Shown piece by piece: positions 1 through 9,880 of a stretch of DNA of 64,000 nt (position 1 is its first letter; every line of letters starts with the position of its first letter). The position numbers and the translations under genes are program-made. The stretch covers positions 493,211 through 557,210 of the forward strand of contig LNAC01000136.1 of NCBI GenBank assembly GCA_002007465.1, read 5' to 3'. Under the pieces are notes generated by a model. The model had not been told where the DNA came from. It searched no databases and was given only the letters and a program-made list of their open reading frames with translations. Origin of the DNA: Ailurus styani (taxonomy: Eukaryota > Chordata > Mammalia > Carnivora > Ailuridae).

Positions 1-664
1 TTGATAATCTATTCTTAAAAATGTTTCCGTTTACCAGGTCAATATGTGACAGCAAGAAGCTGGCATGCCCACTGTGACTCATAAACTGAGAGTTAACTCA
101 AAGTGAATCATAGGTAAAATAAAGCAATGCTGTGTATCTCCACTTCTCTTACCATCTAGAAGCTTCTAAGTATACAGATCATCTTAAAATCAGGCATTTA
201 TTTTTCTTGGATGTTTCCTTGAAATCGCCTGGCTCTTTCTTATCTAATTAATACTCTGGCACTGAGTTTTCCGATGGCGATGAGAGTATGTCTTCAACCA
301 AGAGCAGGGAGACCTTCCACAAAGAATCTTTCCTGTTTCTACCCTCAAGAGTGAGAATGATCTCGGCAGGTTGATGAGCCTGGGAATGTGGTACCTGAAC
401 CAGATGAGGCTGCCTGGATAGCTAACCGGTCTAAATGTAGAAGGATCAGGATTGTGCCCCCTCCCCCCCCGCCCCACCCCCTTCAAGAAATCTCAGTGTG
501 ATGAGTTTCTAAAATAGAGGCACCCTTGTTTCATTGCAGTTGTGAGAAGATTTCTGTGGAAGGAATTGGTTTTTAAGGCCAGCAACTTTCCCCAATCTAC
601 AGTTATTTGATAATATCATGATCTGTTGGAGTCTGGCTGAGTCAACCGCATGTGTGGTATGATA
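1..664. other. non-repetitive DNA, no gene seen
   Basis: I see no exon, RNA gene or recognisable transposable element here. The only local structure is a C-rich tract at about 457-481, where nearly every base is C with single T, G or A interruptions; the short minus-strand frame crossing it is a by-product of that tract. Confidence 0.6.
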
Positions 665-974
665 CACTGTTGACCCTTGAACAACATGGGGATTAGGGGT
701 GCTGACCCCTTGTGCAGGCAAAAATCTATGGATAACTTTTCACTCCTCCAAGACTTAACTAATAGCCTACTGTTGACCAGAAGCCTTACCAATAATATAC
801 ACTGTCGGTTAACATGCATTTTGTGTGTTATACACTGAATTGTTACAAGAAAGCAAGCTAGAGAAAAGAAAATGTTACTAAGGAAATTACAGTACTGTAC
901 TGTATTTACCCAGAAAATCCATGTATCAGTGCACCTGCAGGGTTCAAACCCGTGTTTTTCAAGGGTCAGCTGTG
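665..974 (-). mobile_element. MER2-like TcMar-Tigger DNA transposon
   Basis: A non-autonomous DNA transposon of about 310 bp with terminal inverted repeats. The left end reads tgacccttgaacaacatggg and the right end contains its inverse around ttcaagggtca. Internal landmarks of the MER2 family are visible: a stretch about a tactgtactgtattta motif, tagcctactgttgacc and agaaaagaaaatg. A TA dinucleotide precedes the left end, as expected for Tc1/mariner target sites; the right-hand TA is lost in a TG microsatellite that abuts the element. A second copy lies at 31626-31962 in the opposite orientation. The family name is from memory; the TIR structure is seen directly. Strand is relative to that second copy. 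Confidence 0.75.
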
Positions 975-1000
975 TGTGCGTGCGTGCATGTGTGTGTGTC
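971..1000. repeat. (TG)n microsatellite
   Basis: An imperfect alternating TG/CG tract directly follows the right terminal repeat of the neighbouring DNA transposon. It probably grew over the original target-site dinucleotide, hiding the right boundary. Confidence 0.8.
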
Positions 1001-1778
1001 TTTGTAATTGGCAATATGTTTTCAGTTAACACTGTATAATATAAGGCAATCTCCCCTAATGATGCATCAAAATCATCTTTCTTGGATGTTCCAGAAGAAT
1101 AGTTCAGGATCTTGCTTTGATGTTATCTTCTTACGTGAGGCCCATTGATTGTACCATTCATTACGTAGATGTGGAAGATGGAGTGGAACTTATGCCTTAT
1201 TCATATAACACACTGAGGGATATATAACCATGTGTGTTATTTGAGCTCTTAATATCAATTCTAATTAAGTAGACATTACTGCGATGAATACCATTCAGTT
1301 AAAAATCAACATCGTAAAAAGTTATAATATGATTTTTCTCAGATGTCATAATTACCCTGTGGAATCTTCCCACATCTCTTGGTTATTTAATATACTGCCT
1401 AATATAGGGACATGAGTGTGTGCTAACCTCTGAATTTCTCAGTAGGTTTAATCCCCTTTAATTTGTAATATAAATTACTTTCCCATTTGTTTCATTTTCG
1501 CTACAAAGTACACATATTCTGAAACATCACTCCTTGCTTCATCCATTAACTTCCCGAGCTCTGCCCACTCCTTGCCTTCGTAATGCTTATTAAGGACATA
1601 ATGTCTTCTTTCCATTCCACCCCACTGCCACTTCCTCCTAAAGTTCTTCTCTGCACAGCTCCCCTCCCCCACTGCACTAAGTAATCCCACCCTCCTTTAG
1701 CAGAAACCATAGCGAATGGTTTATAATCGCCTAACTTACATTCATTATGATGACTTGTAGGGTTTGGTCTTGTTTTCC
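1001..1778. other. no feature recognised
   Basis: AT-rich to mixed-composition DNA without a recognisable repeat, exon or RNA gene. Short minus-strand frames near 1475-1690 show no family resemblance and no convincing splice sites. Confidence 0.5.
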
Positions 1779-1905
1779 CAACTAGACTCAAAGCTTTTTG
1801 AAAGTAGATGATGTCACTTGCACGTCAGCGTTTTCCAGGGACCCGGGCATTATACCTTGTACATAGTAGAGGTTCAAAAAATACTGTTTTATGAACGGGC
1901 AAGTC
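1779..1905 (+). mobile_element. L2 LINE 3' end
   Basis: The sequence follows the 3' end of L2: an actagactcaaagcttttt start, then a region corresponding to the usual 'cctggcacatagtaggtgctcaataaa' logic, here as ttgtacatagtagaggttca and a diverged aataaat/tgaatga end. The copy is old and strongly diverged. It has no coding capacity. Confidence 0.7.
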
Positions 1906-3544
1906 ATTCATCACCTTAGACAACTGAAAGTCTCCTCTTCTGCCCCCAGGTTGTTGAAATACTTATTCAGATCAACAGATAGCTGTTGAAATGGTTTTAT
2001 GTGTGTAAGGAAATCAATGGAGTGTGCTGTCAGAGATGCAGAGAAGTTTCACGAGGGCTGGGCAGAAATTGGCAATCCAGAAAAAGTCAAGGGCATGGCT
2101 GAAGGTGGGGCACTTTGGGGTGGAGGGATGGCAGGAGTAGATTTTAAGAAAAAGAGATGTGATTGTGTTGGCCAGTTTAACTTGAGCAGAATTCTTATAG
2201 AGGAGAACTAGAAAATAAAATTTAAAAAATGGGTTAGAATGTGTTTCTGAAAGGTTTTGCATCCAGGCTAAGAAGTCTGAATTTTATTTTCTTGTGTTTA
2301 TGAGACCCATTTAATAATAATATTTTTTTGTTTCAGTTAGAATTTTCTTTGAAAGTTTCTGATTATAATATGCTCTCTATTTTATAAATAGTTTAAGGAA
2401 TTTGTTGTGCATTTTATTAGCAGTTACTTGAAAGCAGTGAACTGTGATTTATATGATTTTGTGACACTAACGATGTAAAAAATATAGTTTTTATAAAAGC
2501 TTCTTTGTATCTACAGCCACATTGGTCATACTATATGGTAGTAGCATAAATAAAAACAAACATGTTCTAATATTTTTCTCCTAACTCTGTACTTGCTTCC
2601 GAGTTCATGTATTTTACAGAGCAAAATGTAGCTTAAAAATGGTATGGCCTGTTCTTAACTGGGAAATTGTTCACAGTTGTGTTTCCTGTAAAATGCGTTC
2701 TAGCAATGGGAATACCACACCAGAATATTGAAATTTCTTTGCCTCCTGCGTAAGTGTTACTGCACTGAATGGAGAGTCCCACTGCCTGGCTGGGGGGCTG
2801 GTGCTGCGGTCAGGGGGCGGTCCAGGCCACCGTCTCTGCCCTAGGTGGTGGTGTAGCATCCCCTGCCTGTTTGTAGACCTTACACAGTCTTCCAGGGACT
2901 GGATAGCTCAGCAGTAGCTTGTGATAAATTACAAACTTTTACCTAAATAAAGATCAGTTCTTCCCTGGGTGAGTATCTGATATCCCGTTCTTGAATTTTC
3001 TTTGCCAACCTAGTAATGTTTATAGGTGAGCTGCTTGAACTCCACCCAAGTGTCAGAATATATCTGGAGACTTCCTCTGAATATACTGTGAGCTAGGGTT
3101 TGTTTTTTTCCTAAATATTACTTTGCCATTTCCTTAAACACAACTGTTGATAGCTAATGTTAAAAGGGATTAAATGTTTGTTGCTTAGTCAAGTCAAAAG
3201 ATACATTTAATGTTCCATTAGGTACAAGGCATTCGGCTGTGATATTCCTCTGTCATTTTTTACTCTCCAAAAGGGGGAATTTTCCATCACCATTATTTTA
3301 TGGTTTCCCATTTTACGCAGACCTGTTCTTCTGAGTATTTGTTGTTTGGGTGCTGAAATCAGCTCTTTATGAAAAGGAAGAGATAAAAAATTTCTGTGCC
3401 CACGTGGCTAAGAACTGTCTTGGATTACAGAGGGAGGGAAATAGACAACACGGTGTTGACTCCTGATTTACATGCACTTGTTATCTGTGCCCGGCAGTTG
3501 GCATTCTTCCTGCCTCACCTGGTGATCATTCCTGTGCAGCTGCC
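1906..3544. other. no gene seen; possible ancient repeat at 2030-2310
   Basis: Mostly AT-rich unique-looking DNA. The part near 2260-2300, reading aagaagtctgaattttattt, resembles a mammal-wide old repeat that also seems present near 51,050-51,340, but the match is too weak to name. A G/C-richer patch at 2770-2840 has no other visible meaning. Confidence 0.4.
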
Positions 3545-3841
3545 TTATTTTCTCAGATTGCACAGTATGTTATAGTGAGCAGGCTTCTTGTAATTCATTG
3601 TCTCCACAACATGCCACACATATGGGTGCTTTTGGAGATCACCCCAGATTAGCAGATCCTGGTATCCCTTTCCCGTTGGCTTATAGTGTCTGTGAACTGT
3701 GAAATCAGGGTGTTCTTGGGCCAATTTCCAAGTATTGACAGGTCTTTGCTGCTTTGTCCAGTCCCAGCAAGAGAAAAGAATCCGATGCGGTGCTTCTTCA
3801 TGCAGTGAACTCAGGATGGTTACTGAGTAGAACTCAGCCAC
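3545..3841 (-). CDS. unassigned 98-residue protein-like frame (possible terminal exon)
   Basis: I do not recognise this protein. The frame has a composition unlike the chance frames around it: four Trp, many His, Tyr and Lys, and balanced hydrophobic segments, with stretches such as KPTGKGYQDLLIWGDLQ and HPYVWHVVETM. It ends at a TAA at 3545. A possible splice acceptor (ttctactcag) lies 20 bases after the frame's first Met, so coding could begin at 3822 in phase 1, matching the phase of the candidate exon at 11929-12037 on the same strand. The polypyrimidine tract before it is poor. No poly(A) tail is seen, so a recent processed pseudogene is unlikely. It could be a terminal exon, an old gene relic or chance. 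This is an inference only. Confidence 0.22.
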   Translation of the reverse strand: MAEFYSVTILSSLHEEAPHRILFSCWDWTKQQRPVNTWKLAQEHPDFTVHRHYKPTGKGYQDLLIWGDLQKHPYVWHVVETMNYKKPAHYNILCNLRK

Positions 3842-4939
3842 TCGCTAATGTCGAGTAGACTATGTTACCTTTTCTTCTAGTTTCTGCTTTTAGACTTGGA
3901 AGTTTGGATGACAGGGGCTCACTTAGCAGCACCGTCTGCAGTTGCCTTTGACTAAGTAGCCAGGAGTTTCCAGGTGTGACACCTGTTCCCCTTTCTCCTG
4001 GGGGGTGAGTGTCTCTGAGAGCACATTGCTCCGTCTGTCCTCCTTGAACGCCCAAGAAGGACTTGCACTGGGAGAATACCTCTTTAAACACTTTCACAGT
4101 TTTCTGAATTTTCCGTACTTCCCGAGAAGCCTAAGATCCCAGAAGCCGTGTTTCGGGAGAAAACATAACCAGGATCCTGGAGAACTTGCCAATTTATTCC
4201 TGCCTTTGATCAGTCGCACAAGAAATTACTGTGCTTCTTTTTCCAACGTGAGGGAATTTTCTTGCTTTACAAAATATCAGGAGACCGATTTCCTTTTAAT
4301 ATTTCTCACCTACGGAATAAGCACATAATAAAAGCAGAACTTACTAAGTATGTATTTTAATCTCTTCCTCCCAAGAGTTGTGTCAGTCCGTGTTCTGTGT
4401 TTGCAAGCAACAGAAGCCAACCCTGGCTGACTTAAGTGGAACAAGGGCTTAACGAGAAAGCGAGGGGACCTGGAGACGTGTGGACAAGCAGAAGGACTAG
4501 TTCTTGGAAACCAGAGCAGGTCTGGCGAACTCTGTCTATGAGATGGCTGAACTCTGACCATTTTCATTCTTCTGTCACTCCATTCAAAATTCGGATTCTT
4601 GGGAAAACGTGCCTGAAAAGTCCGGCCTGGATTCTGGGCTAGCTCTTTGGACAAGGCTGGGCAACTGGACCGACGGTTCCTGAGGGAAATCAGGGTGCAG
4701 TTATTAGAAGAAGGGAATGATGCTGCCACAAATCACAACCACTCACTGCTAAATCACACTGTCAATTTAGAAAATAAAACGACCTCTGGATTCTCTGTGG
4801 AAGGAAGTTGTCCAGTTTTGTTCCACATTTGCTAAGCCTGTCCTAAAGTATAACTTCCCGTTCTGGGCTTGTTCAGAATGGGGGTGTGGAGAGGTTGAGG
4901 GGTTAGTGACTTAGTAACACTTACATATGAAGGAAGTAG
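3842..4939. other. no feature recognised
   Basis: Several overlapping frames on both strands (4005-4328, 4310-4729) show no known domain and compete with each other. I see no transposable element in this interval. It may be conserved unique sequence, but that cannot be judged from one genome. Confidence 0.45.
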
Positions 4940-5125
4940 CTGAATTTGAGCCCAAGCCCCGAATAGCTGAGTAACCTTGACATTGTCATGTTTTTTCCCT
5001 AAGCCAAAATTTCCTTACTCTCTAAGCCCGAGTGTCCCCATCTGTAAAATGGGACAAATAATAATAGGATTATTTCAAGGGGCAAATAGATAATGTATAT
5101 GAAAATGTCTTGTAGTTGATAAATA
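4940..5125 (+). mobile_element. MIR SINE
   Basis: A mammal-wide interspersed repeat. The order of parts is that of MIR: tagctgagtaaccttgacat, then a diverged sequence, then ccccatctgtaaaatggg, then a run of ataataataggatt and the AT-rich end. The copy is old and lacks target-site duplications. Confidence 0.85.
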
Positions 5126-5576
5126 AAAAAGAGGTTGTCGCTTGTTATAAGAGGAGTTATCATGGAGGCGACGAGCACTGCTGATCTTCTGTATTTATTA
5201 AGAGTAAGACAGACAGAAAGTCACTTCAACAGCATGACCAGATATAGGAGGTATCTGAGAGAAACTTTCCTCAGAGTGACAGTCATTGAAATGGGACACC
5301 AAGGGAGGTCGAGAAATCTCCTTATCTCGACCTGTTCAAAAATAGAATGTATTTTTAACACATGAAATTCTTGAAGGCAGTTATGCCGAAATAAGACAAG
5401 GGGTGGACTGGACACCCTCTGAAAACCGTTGCTAGCTCAGTTTTCCCTCGTGCTGATTCTCTGATTCCAAAACTCGAAGAAAGCTATTGTCCCTTTGTTA
5501 TCATTTTAATCTCCTCCCTTTCTGGAAACTTGTCAGTTCCAGAGCACTTATGAAAATTAAAACCAAAGACAAGAAA
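5126..5576. other. no feature recognised
   Basis: Unique-looking DNA between a MIR and a CAN-SINE. A frame on each strand crosses 5135-5415 but neither shows a family signature. Confidence 0.45.
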
Positions 5577-5585
5577 CAAGAGATT

Positions 5586-5810
5586 TTTTTAAGTTTTTTT
5601 TTTTTAACATTTTGTTTATTTATTTGACAGAGAGAGGGAGAGAGCACAAGCAGGGGGAGTGGCAGGCAGAGGGAGAGGGAGAAGCAGACTCCCTGCTGAG
5701 CAGGGAGCCCAACTCGGCTCCATCCCGGTACCCCAGTGGGGTCAGGGATCATGACCTGAGCCAAAGGCAAACGGGTAACCGGGTAACGGACTGAGCCACG
5801 CAGCTGTCCC
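5586..5810 (-). mobile_element. CAN-SINE (SINEC)
   Basis: Carnivore tRNA-Lys-derived SINE in reverse orientation. It begins with T-rich tail and tttatttatttgacagagag, continues with a GA-rich body, the gatcatgacctgagcc segment near the B box, and ends in a diverged head (gagccacgcagctgtccc). Flanking copies of caagagatt at 5577-5585 and 5815-5823 are the target-site duplication. The head has lost part of the canonical gcgcc end, so it is an intermediate-age copy. Reading frames across it are not genes. Confidence 0.93.
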
Positions 5811-5823
5811 AAAGCAAGAGATT

Positions 5824-6373
5824 CTAAGTGACAGTCATCTGTAGCCCAGTGGAGATCTTTCTTTGCATCTAAATCCATGAATGATTACAGTATTTCTGTC
5901 CATGTGGGTTTTTCTTTTTCCCCTTTTAAATAGTGTTCAAAGGTCAAAGTTAAAAAAAAACAAAGACAAAAGAAAACAAAGGTAAACATCAGATTCACGT
6001 TTGGGGGAGATTGTTAGTGATAGCATGTCAGTTGGGTTGTGGGCTACTGTCCACCGGATACAGTCTGCACCTTCTAGGAAAACTTTCTGCTCCTGCGTCT
6101 ATGAATCTGAGACTTTTCTTTTCAATAAAGAGTCTAAGGGGATCTCAAGACTTCTCACGACCAACTTGATCTGAGGTTGGTTTACAGCTTTCACCTGCCT
6201 CTCTTGGACTCTTGTTGGGAGTTGAATCACCACTGATTCTTATGTAGCTTTATCATGTTTCAGAATTTCTTCACATACTCTCTTTTCTCTCTTAATATCT
6301 GGAAAATACTTTGTAGCCACATTTTTGTCTCGTCACCCTGTCTTTGTTTCGTTACAGTTCTCTATTCATGGAT
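5824..6373. other. no feature recognised
   Basis: Unique-looking DNA with A-rich patches near 5950-5980. No exon, RNA gene or repeat family is recognised. Confidence 0.45.
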
Positions 6374-6382
6374 GAGCATCTT

Positions 6383-6622
6383 TTTTGTGTGTGTTTTGGT
6401 TTTTTTTTTAAAGATTTAATTTATTTTATTTGAGAGAGTGAGCGAGTGCCTGCTCACGCGTGAGTTGGGCGAAGGGCAGAGGGAGAAGGAGAGAATCTCA
6501 AGCAGACTCCACACCGAGGCAGAGCGTGTCACAGGGCTCAATCCCACAACGACCCTGAGATCACGACCTGAGTGGAAACCAGGAGTCTGACACTTAACCG
6601 GCTGAGCCACCCAGGCACCCCC
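6383..6622 (-). mobile_element. CAN-SINE, older subfamily
   Basis: Reverse-oriented SINE with tail side at about 6400 (ttttttttaaagattt), a GA-rich middle, agcagactccacaccgagg, cctgagatcacgacctgag and the end gagccacccaggcaccc. Imperfect target-site duplications gagcatctt (6374-6382) and gagcacctt (6628-6636) flank it. The agactcca body and cacttaacc motif mark an older carnivore subfamily than the copies at 14.2 or 39.9 kb. Confidence 0.93.
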
Positions 6623-6636
6623 AGGGTGAGCACCTT

Positions 6637-7084
6637 GAGTTCAGTTTTACCTGAAGAGAGGGGGACTCTGAAGCAAAGAAAGGCTTCAGCAGTAGAGTGA
6701 GGCTGACCGTTGGTTTATTTCTTGGGTACATCCGGAAGAGTGTGCACATCATCAGTATTAAGCCACATGTGTTCTTCCATTGTGAACACGCTGGCATCGA
6801 CATCTGCTGACCCGGATCAGTGTGACCAAAAGCTCACAAGCCTCCTCATGCTGCCTTCCAGTTAACACCCCCAGCTCCCAAAGGGCAACCACCTCCTGAC
6901 TTCTAATATCGTAGATTAGTTGTGTTAGTGTGTGAACTTTGTGTGAGTGGAAGGGCATAGCGTCTACTCCTTTCTGTCCAGTTTATTGCTCTCAACATTA
7001 CATCTGTGCCATTCACCCAGTGACCCATTACTGGTCACCGTAATTCATTTTTTCTCATTTCCGTATGTATAGTAGCAATGCCCT
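6637..7084. other. no feature recognised
   Basis: Unique-looking DNA with no support for an exon or repeat. Confidence 0.4.
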
Positions 7085-7265
7085 GTAGAACTATATCAGA
7101 ACGCTTTAGGTCTGTGCTGTACAATCTGGTAGACACCAGCCACATGGGGCCATTGAGTCTGTGAAGTGTTGCTAGTCTGACTGAGTTACTGAATTTTTAT
7201 TTTTATTTAATCCTATTATATTAAAATTTACATGTGATTAGTGGGTCTGTATGGGATGTACTGTA
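7085..7265. mobile_element. hAT-like DNA transposon fragment
   Basis: The segment holds the signature of a common hAT-type non-autonomous element: gtgctgtacaatctggtag, then agccacatggggccattgag, then actgagttactgaattttta and a palindromic return (acatgtgattagtgg). I do not recall the exact family name. Terminal repeats are diverged and no 8-bp duplication is clear. Confidence 0.5.
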
Positions 7266-7269
7266 GTAT

Positions 7270-7903
7270 AATCCATTTTACGAATATGATACTTCATATA
7301 CCCTATTGTTAATACAAGTTTGGGTGTTTCTGACTATTACAAATAATGCCAATATAAACATTCCCATACCTGTCTTTTGATGAACATAAGCATGCATTTC
7401 TTCAGATTATGGACCTGGGATTTGGAATTGCTGAATTAGAAGGGGTATATCTGTTCAGTTTCATTAGATACTAACAAAGATTTTTCCAGAACGATTGTGT
7501 CGATTTACACCTCTCCCAGATATCTATGAGAGTTGTAGTTGCTCCATACCCTTGACAGCTCTTGGTATTACTGGTCTTTTTATTTTAGCTAATCTAGTAG
7601 CTGGATGGTGGTATAACTTGTTGTTTTAATGTGCATTTCCTTGACAGCTAGGGATGCTGAGCACCTTACTTCGTTCTTTAAGAAAACCACTTTTTACTCT
7701 TTTCCTGCTGGTCGTCTGATTTCTTATTATTTTGTAGTGGTCTTTTATATACTAAAAGTATACATTTCTGTCGAGTAAATGTATTGCAAATATCTTCTCT
7801 ACTCTGTGACTTGCTTTTAATTTTCTTCTTGGTTCCTTCAGTGGAAAGAAATTCTTACATTTCCCCCCTTCTGACTAGTGCTTTTTGTATCCTTTTAAAG
7901 TAA
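7270..7903 (-). mobile_element. old L1 (L1M), reverse orientation
   Basis: On the plus strand the text matches the complement of the ORF2 C-terminal and 3' part of old mammalian L1: ggaattgctgaattagaagg, cgatttacacctctcccag, agagttgtagttgctccata, taatgtgcatttccttgaca and gcaaatatcttctctactct. It is heavily mutated with stops in every frame. Two SINEs later landed at its upstream boundary (7904-8328). Confidence 0.8.
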
Positions 7904-8103
7904 CTTTTTTTTTTTAAGATTTTATTTATTTGACACACACACACAGCGAGATCACAAGTAGGCAGAGAGGCAGGCATAGAGAGAGAGGAGGAAGCAGGCT
8001 CCCCGCTGAGCAGGGAGCCCGATTTGGGGCTCGATCCCAGGACTCTGGGATCATGACCTGAGCCGAAGGCTGACGCTTAACGACTGAGCCACCCAGGCGC
8101 CTC
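7904..8103 (-). mobile_element. CAN-SINE
   Basis: Reverse copy with T tail at 7905-7915, tttatttatttgacacac, gatcacaagtaggcagagag, the gaggaagcaggctcc body, gatcatgacctgagccgaag and the terminal gagccacccaggcgcc. It abuts the next SINE without intervening genomic DNA, so it probably inserted into the A-rich tail of the older copy at 8104-8328. Confidence 0.94.
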
Positions 8104-8118
8104 AATTTTATTCATTTT

Positions 8119-8153
<35 letters not shown>

Positions 8154-8328
8154 CGAACAAGTGCCCAGGCAGGGGGGAGGGGCAGAGGGAGAGGGAGAGA
8201 GAGACTCTCTGGCCGACTCTGCATGGACCATGAGCCTGACAGATGGCCCAGTCTTATAACCCTGAGATCACGACCTGAGCCAAAATCAAGAGTCGGGCAC
8301 TTAACCAGCTGAGCCACCCAGGTGCCCC
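8104..8328 (-). mobile_element. CAN-SINE, older subfamily with (GA)n
   Basis: Reverse copy: ttttattcatttttagagag, then about 28 bases of GA repeats, the gagatcacgacctgagcc segment, caagagtcgggcacttaacc and gagccacccaggtgcccc. The body deviates from the younger type (tggccgactctgcatgg). It is the probable host of the insertion at 7904-8103. Confidence 0.93.
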
Positions 8329-8712
8329 TGCATTGAGTTTAGTATCAGATAGTGTAAGTCATTCAGCTTTGGTTTTACTCTGAAGATTGTACAAGTGCTA
8401 AATGTATTTGCTTATAATTAAAGGTACCTTTAAGGAGGAATATTTCTTTAACCGGTGGTAGATTTCCCGGGATGACTCTGAATGTTATGACTGTTCTCTG
8501 TCATGCAAGTGGCTTCCCCTTCCTTGAGACCTCAGTTCATTTTCATATTTAGCTTGTGTTGGCTGCATAGCTCAGTAGAAGGACATCTGTTTTTCCTGGG
8601 TTAATAATGTGACATTTTCATTATCAAGTAGCTCACTTAACAAAGGGTGACGGAACTTCTGTACGTGGTTTTGCGTTATTCAGCAGGGTCATGTTCTTTC
8701 TCACGATAGCCT
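8329..8712. other. no feature recognised
   Basis: AT-rich unique-looking DNA between the double SINE and a duplicated segment. Confidence 0.4.
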
Positions 8713-8841
8713 TTCCTTTAACCAGATTGGTGCCCAGCCTGTGAGGGCAGTGGGGTTTGACTAAGTCCCCCCNCATATCCGTTCCTTTAACCAGATTGGT
8801 GCCCCGCCTGTGAGGGCAGTGGGGTTTGACCAAGCCCCCCC
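8713..8841 (+). repeat. ~60-bp direct duplication flanking a single N
   Basis: Two 60-base copies (8713-8772 and 8782-8841), offset by 69 bases, share ttcctttaaccagattggtg and gtgagggcagtggggtttga and differ at about three positions. A lone N at 8773 sits at the end of the first copy. The arrangement suggests that two overlapping sequence pieces were joined end to end. A short real tandem duplication remains possible because the copies are not identical. Confidence 0.85.
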
Positions 8842-8849
8842 CCCCCCCC
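8835..8849. repeat. poly(C) run of 15
   Basis: Fifteen consecutive C close the second copy of the duplication. Its counterpart in the first copy is only six C long before the N, so the homopolymer is a likely cause of the assembly break. Confidence 0.9.
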
Positions 8850-9616
8850 ACGGATCCCTTTTTAGGCAGTACTGCTCTGCACCATGTAGATTTGGCACCA
8901 GAATCGCTTCTTAATTCCTATCTTCACTCTCCATCGCCTGTCGGGAGGATTGAATAGGCTTACCTGGATTTTCTTTTTGTTGTTGTGTGGTCTGCAGGTG
9001 TTGTGGAAATTGACTCTCTTTTGGGGCTCCATGTGGTAGTTCGGTAGGAAGGTAATGCGAACTGGTTTAGCCCTTTTGTTAACCATAGTACTTTAATCGT
9101 ATGATGAAAAATTTTTATTCATTTATGCCTTAATGAAGATATTGGGAGGCATCTGATTTTGGTGAAGCAGAGTCTGAAGTGCAGTCAGAACCATAGGCAC
9201 GTATCCATGCACGCGTACATATGCACACACTCATGTATAATTGATGTCTTATGCATCCGAAATTACCTTTGGAAATTTCCACATATTTACATATGTGGGG
9301 ATAACGCAGGTGAAATACCAGTTTCCTCTCCATATCGTACCTACATAATGACTGTCTTTATGTAATGTTTCTTCGGCTTACCAGTGCCCATCTCATCTGG
9401 AAGTAACTTGTCTCCCATGTCTGTCTTTAGCTAATCCACATTATTTAAAATTGGATGAAAGGAAGAAAATTCACACTGGAGAGCGGAGATAGGACTTGAA
9501 TTATTTAAACGTAATACAGTATTTGGCATACGGTTCTACTCTGAATGAATGAACAAGCGAACATTTTTTACTGTTCGGCGATGGGTTTTTTTGCGCAGGG
9601 TGGTATCCCGCGGTAT
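8850..9616. other. no gene seen
   Basis: Minus frames (8862-9086, 9130-9333) show no known domain. A GTAAGC donor follows a short open frame ending at 8963, and another follows 9382, but supporting acceptors are weak. A pyrimidine/purine-alternating patch near 9195-9240 is low-complexity. Confidence 0.4.
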
Positions 9617-9830
9617 CACTGGAGTCCGACACGACAAGGCTTGAGATCCAGCTCTAGAACAGAATTGCTGGGTGACATTGAGTCAGCTAATCTATCTGAG
9701 TTCCAGTCTCCTTATTTGTAAAATTATGGTGATTGTAATCCCTACTTCACAATGTGTTGTGAGGATTAAATGATAATAGTCTGTGAAAAGTTGAAAAGTT
9801 TTCCGGTAAATGGAGATGGTGTTCTTTCAT
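9617..9830 (+). mobile_element. MIR SINE
   Basis: The order is that of MIR: actggagtccgacacgacaa, a cgattcc-like part, gctgggtgacattgagtcag, cttatttgtaaaattatggt and gttgtgaggattaaatgata. It is diverged and lacks clear flanking duplications. Confidence 0.85.
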
Positions 9831-9834
9831 TTAG

Positions 9835-9880
9835 TCATCCAGTAGGTACTTACTAAGTACCTCCTGTGTGCTCATCAGCA
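9835..9880 (-). mobile_element. L2/MIR-like fragment
   Basis: A short stretch reads tacttactaagtacctcctg, the reverse of the L2 end motif (gtgcctactatgtgcc type). Too short for a firm family call. Confidence 0.4.

Noticed and set aside
8108..8317. Frame rich in Ser-Leu and Pro-Leu repeats
   Set aside because: It is the translation of the (GA)n and head of a CAN-SINE in reverse. The same applies to frames at 5501-5878, 6416-6610, 12982-13170, 15145-15342, 15912-16163, 19258-19497, 22528-22743, 36453-36656, 39988-40323, 41697-41918 and 44299-44617.
8633..8851. Frame with an internally repeated peptide
   Set aside because: The peptide repeat merely reflects the N-bridged DNA duplication and crosses the N.
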